A stretch of 15,840 nt of DNA from Gorillibacterium sp. (lineage in GTDB: Bacteria; Bacillota; Bacilli; Paenibacillales; NBRC-103111), in the NCBI GenBank assembly GCA_014380705.1, contig JACMJI010000002.1, forward strand, positions 1 to 15,840, written 5' to 3'. A program made the position numbers and the translations under genes. Below, in pieces: positions 14,769 to 15,840 of this stretch. The notes under the pieces are model-generated. The model saw only the letters and a program-made list of their open reading frames with translations. It was not told where the DNA came from and made no database searches. How positions within the stretch are numbered: position 1 is the first letter of the stretch; every line of letters begins with the position of its first letter.

Positions 14769-15707
14769 CTACACCCTTCCCACTTCGTTTACGGTCTTTT
14801 CAAGACTCCGGTCATAATACTGCAAGACCTTCTGATTCGCTTCATAGGCGCGCAGTGCTGTGTTCATATCGATCATGGATTGGGCTGCATCCACATTTGA
14901 ACGCTCCACATAGCCTTGTCGCAAAGCAACCTGGTGGTTGTCCACCAAAAGTCCAAGCTCTGCATTTCTACCATTCGCATCATCAGTAAGTGCTATAATA
15001 GAGCCTTCCTCGCCGCTTGTGATCCGGTATACCCCGCTGCCTTCACGAACTAAGCGATTCGGATTATCCACTCGGGAGAGAAGCATGCCTACATCACGTC
15101 TTGCTGCATCGAGCAAGGGCTTGCCTGTTGCACTGTTTGTAAATCTACCATCTGCCGTAACGGTAAACTGCGGGACCGCCGCTCCCGTCGCAGGATCGAC
15201 CAAACGAATCGGCTCTCCATTTAAGCCTACGACTTTAAATCCAGACGGTGTAATGAGTTCGCCTGTTTCATTTGCCGTAAAATTTCCACTGCGTGTATAA
15301 CGGGTTTCCCCATTTGCATTCTGAAGTGTAAAGAAGATCTGTTTCTGAAATACTCGTTCACCATCTGCATTAAAGGCCATTCCGGTGCCGCCAAAATCAA
15401 GTCCGTCCTCATAGATGTCCGATGCAATGGCAAAATCGAAGCTGTTCTTTGTCTCTTGCAGATCACCTTGAACATAGAGTGAAGGGTCTTCCTCCGCTAG
15501 TACACCTGAATTAAGCTTTCCGATGCTCTTCTTCTGACCGGGCTCACCGTTTGTAAGCGCAATAAGCATCTCCGGGAAAGACCTGGAGATCGCATTTACT
15601 TGCTTGAAGCCCGTTGTATTGAGGTTAGCGATATTATTCGTTACGGTGTCATGCTTGCGCTGCTCTGCAATCATTCCAGCTGCAGCAGTATATAATCCTC
15701 TTATCAT
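14769..15707 (-). CDS. flhO: Flagellar hook-basal body (rod) protein FlhO
   Basis: A FlgF/FlgG-family rod protein, partner of FlhP. The N-terminus MIRGLYTAAAGMIAEQRKHD and NNIANLNTTGFK (24-35) is the conserved rod motif. The C-terminus carries YVERSNVDAAQSMIDM (about 268-283) and LRAYEANQKVLQYYD (about 286-300). At 312 residues it is longer than Bacillus FlhO (about 270), with the extra length in the central beta domain (residues about 55-120). The start at ATG 15707 has GGGGGT about 6 bases upstream, overlapping the region just after the mbl stop codon. It lies 13 bases after mbl and 7 before flhP, so the three are one transcript. Export is expected through the flagellar type III system, in line with the absence of a signal peptide. 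Confidence 0.93.
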   Translation of the reverse strand: MIRGLYTAAAGMIAEQRKHDTVTNNIANLNTTGFKQVNAISRSFPEMLIALTNGEPGQKKSIGKLNSGVLAEEDPSLYVQGDLQETKNSFDFAIASDIYEDGLDFGGTGMAFNADGERVFQKQIFFTLQNANGETRYTRSGNFTANETGELITPSGFKVVGLNGEPIRLVDPATGAAVPQFTVTADGRFTNSATGKPLLDAARRDVGMLLSRVDNPNRLVREGSGVYRITSGEEGSIIALTDDANGRNAELGLLVDNHQVALRQGYVERSNVDAAQSMIDMNTALRAYEANQKVLQYYDRSLEKTVNEVGRV

Positions 15708-15720
15708 AACGTTACCCCCA

Positions 15721-15840
15721 CTATCTTCTGCCAGAACGCATAAGTGTTGCTACTTTATCCAGGTTTTCCAGCATAATCCCTGTTCCTTTAACTACACAGT
15801 GCATAGGATCATCCGCAACGATCACCGGCACCCTAAGCTC
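15721..15840 (-). CDS. mbl: MreB/Mbl-type actin-like protein, C-terminal 39 residues
   Basis: The reverse strand reads ELRVPVIVADDPMHCVVKGT and continues GIMLENLDKVATLMRSGRR to a stop at 15723-15721. The pattern P....A..P...V..GTG..L.N.D is the conserved C-terminal end of MreB-family cell-shape proteins. Only the last 39 codons are inside the window; the gene continues beyond the right edge. I call it mbl, not mreB, because of the following flhO-flhP pair, which is the Bacillus mbl neighbourhood. The protein would form membrane-bound filaments guiding side-wall synthesis. Confidence 0.85.
   Translation of the reverse strand, partial: ELRVPVIVADDPMHCVVKGTGIMLENLDKVATLMRSGRR

Noticed and set aside
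14588..15300. Plus-strand frames opposite flhP and flhO
   Set aside because: They lie fully antisense to two well-supported flagellar genes and lack ribosome binding sites.
1..15840. Search for CRISPR repeats, insertion-sequence ends, tRNA or rRNA genes, and phage genes
   Set aside because: No regularly spaced repeats, transposase-like frames or RNA gene signatures were seen by eye on either strand.

Overview
The window looks like a chromosomal segment from Paenibacillus or a close relative in Paenibacillaceae. Three things suggest this: the Gram-positive order mbl-flhO-flhP, the csaB-tagA-tagO wall-polymer set beside SLH-domain surface proteins, and strong AAGGAGG-type ribosome binding sites with several TTG/GTG starts. 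Every gene I can support lies on the minus strand, so transcription runs from high to low coordinates. I see no mobile element, CRISPR array, tRNA or rRNA.

Right part (15840 down to about 13558): the 3' end of an MreB/Mbl-type actin gene, then flhO and flhP (flagellar rod/hook-basal-body proteins), then a small single-span EpuA-family protein. The genes are tightly packed and end at a strong intrinsic terminator (13558-13583).

Middle part (13544 to 6464): a CDP-alcohol phosphatidyltransferase stands alone between terminators. After it come fabZ, an alpha-phosphohexomutase, a large DUF5693-like membrane protein, csaB (polysaccharide pyruvyltransferase) and tagA (WecG/TagA/CpsF glycosyltransferase). 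The last four of these are joined by short gaps or overlaps, including a 4-base ATGA overlap, and end at a strong terminator (6464-6500).

Left part (6448 to 1): tagO has its own near-consensus promoter and terminator. Then comes a 1267-residue secreted protein with Ig-like modules and three C-terminal SLH domains, with its own terminator. Last is the 5' part of an S-layer-type protein (signal peptide plus N-terminal SLH region) behind a long structured leader.

Read together, the locus makes and uses a cell-wall anchor. TagO puts the first sugar phosphate on undecaprenyl phosphate, and TagA probably adds the next sugar. The phosphomutase can feed sugar-1-phosphate to nucleotide-sugar synthesis. 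CsaB adds the pyruvate ketal that SLH domains bind, and the two SLH proteins at the left end are the likely clients. The least understood member is the DUF5693-like protein, which sits where a flippase or processing factor would be expected. The most unusual sequence feature is the S-layer leader: a promoter, two hairpins and a second in-frame start with its own Shine-Dalgarno sequence about 26-30 codons upstream, resembling the dual-start layout described for the Brevibacillus cell-wall-protein operon. Several genes need non-ATG or downstream starts chosen by ribosome binding site, and these are given below.
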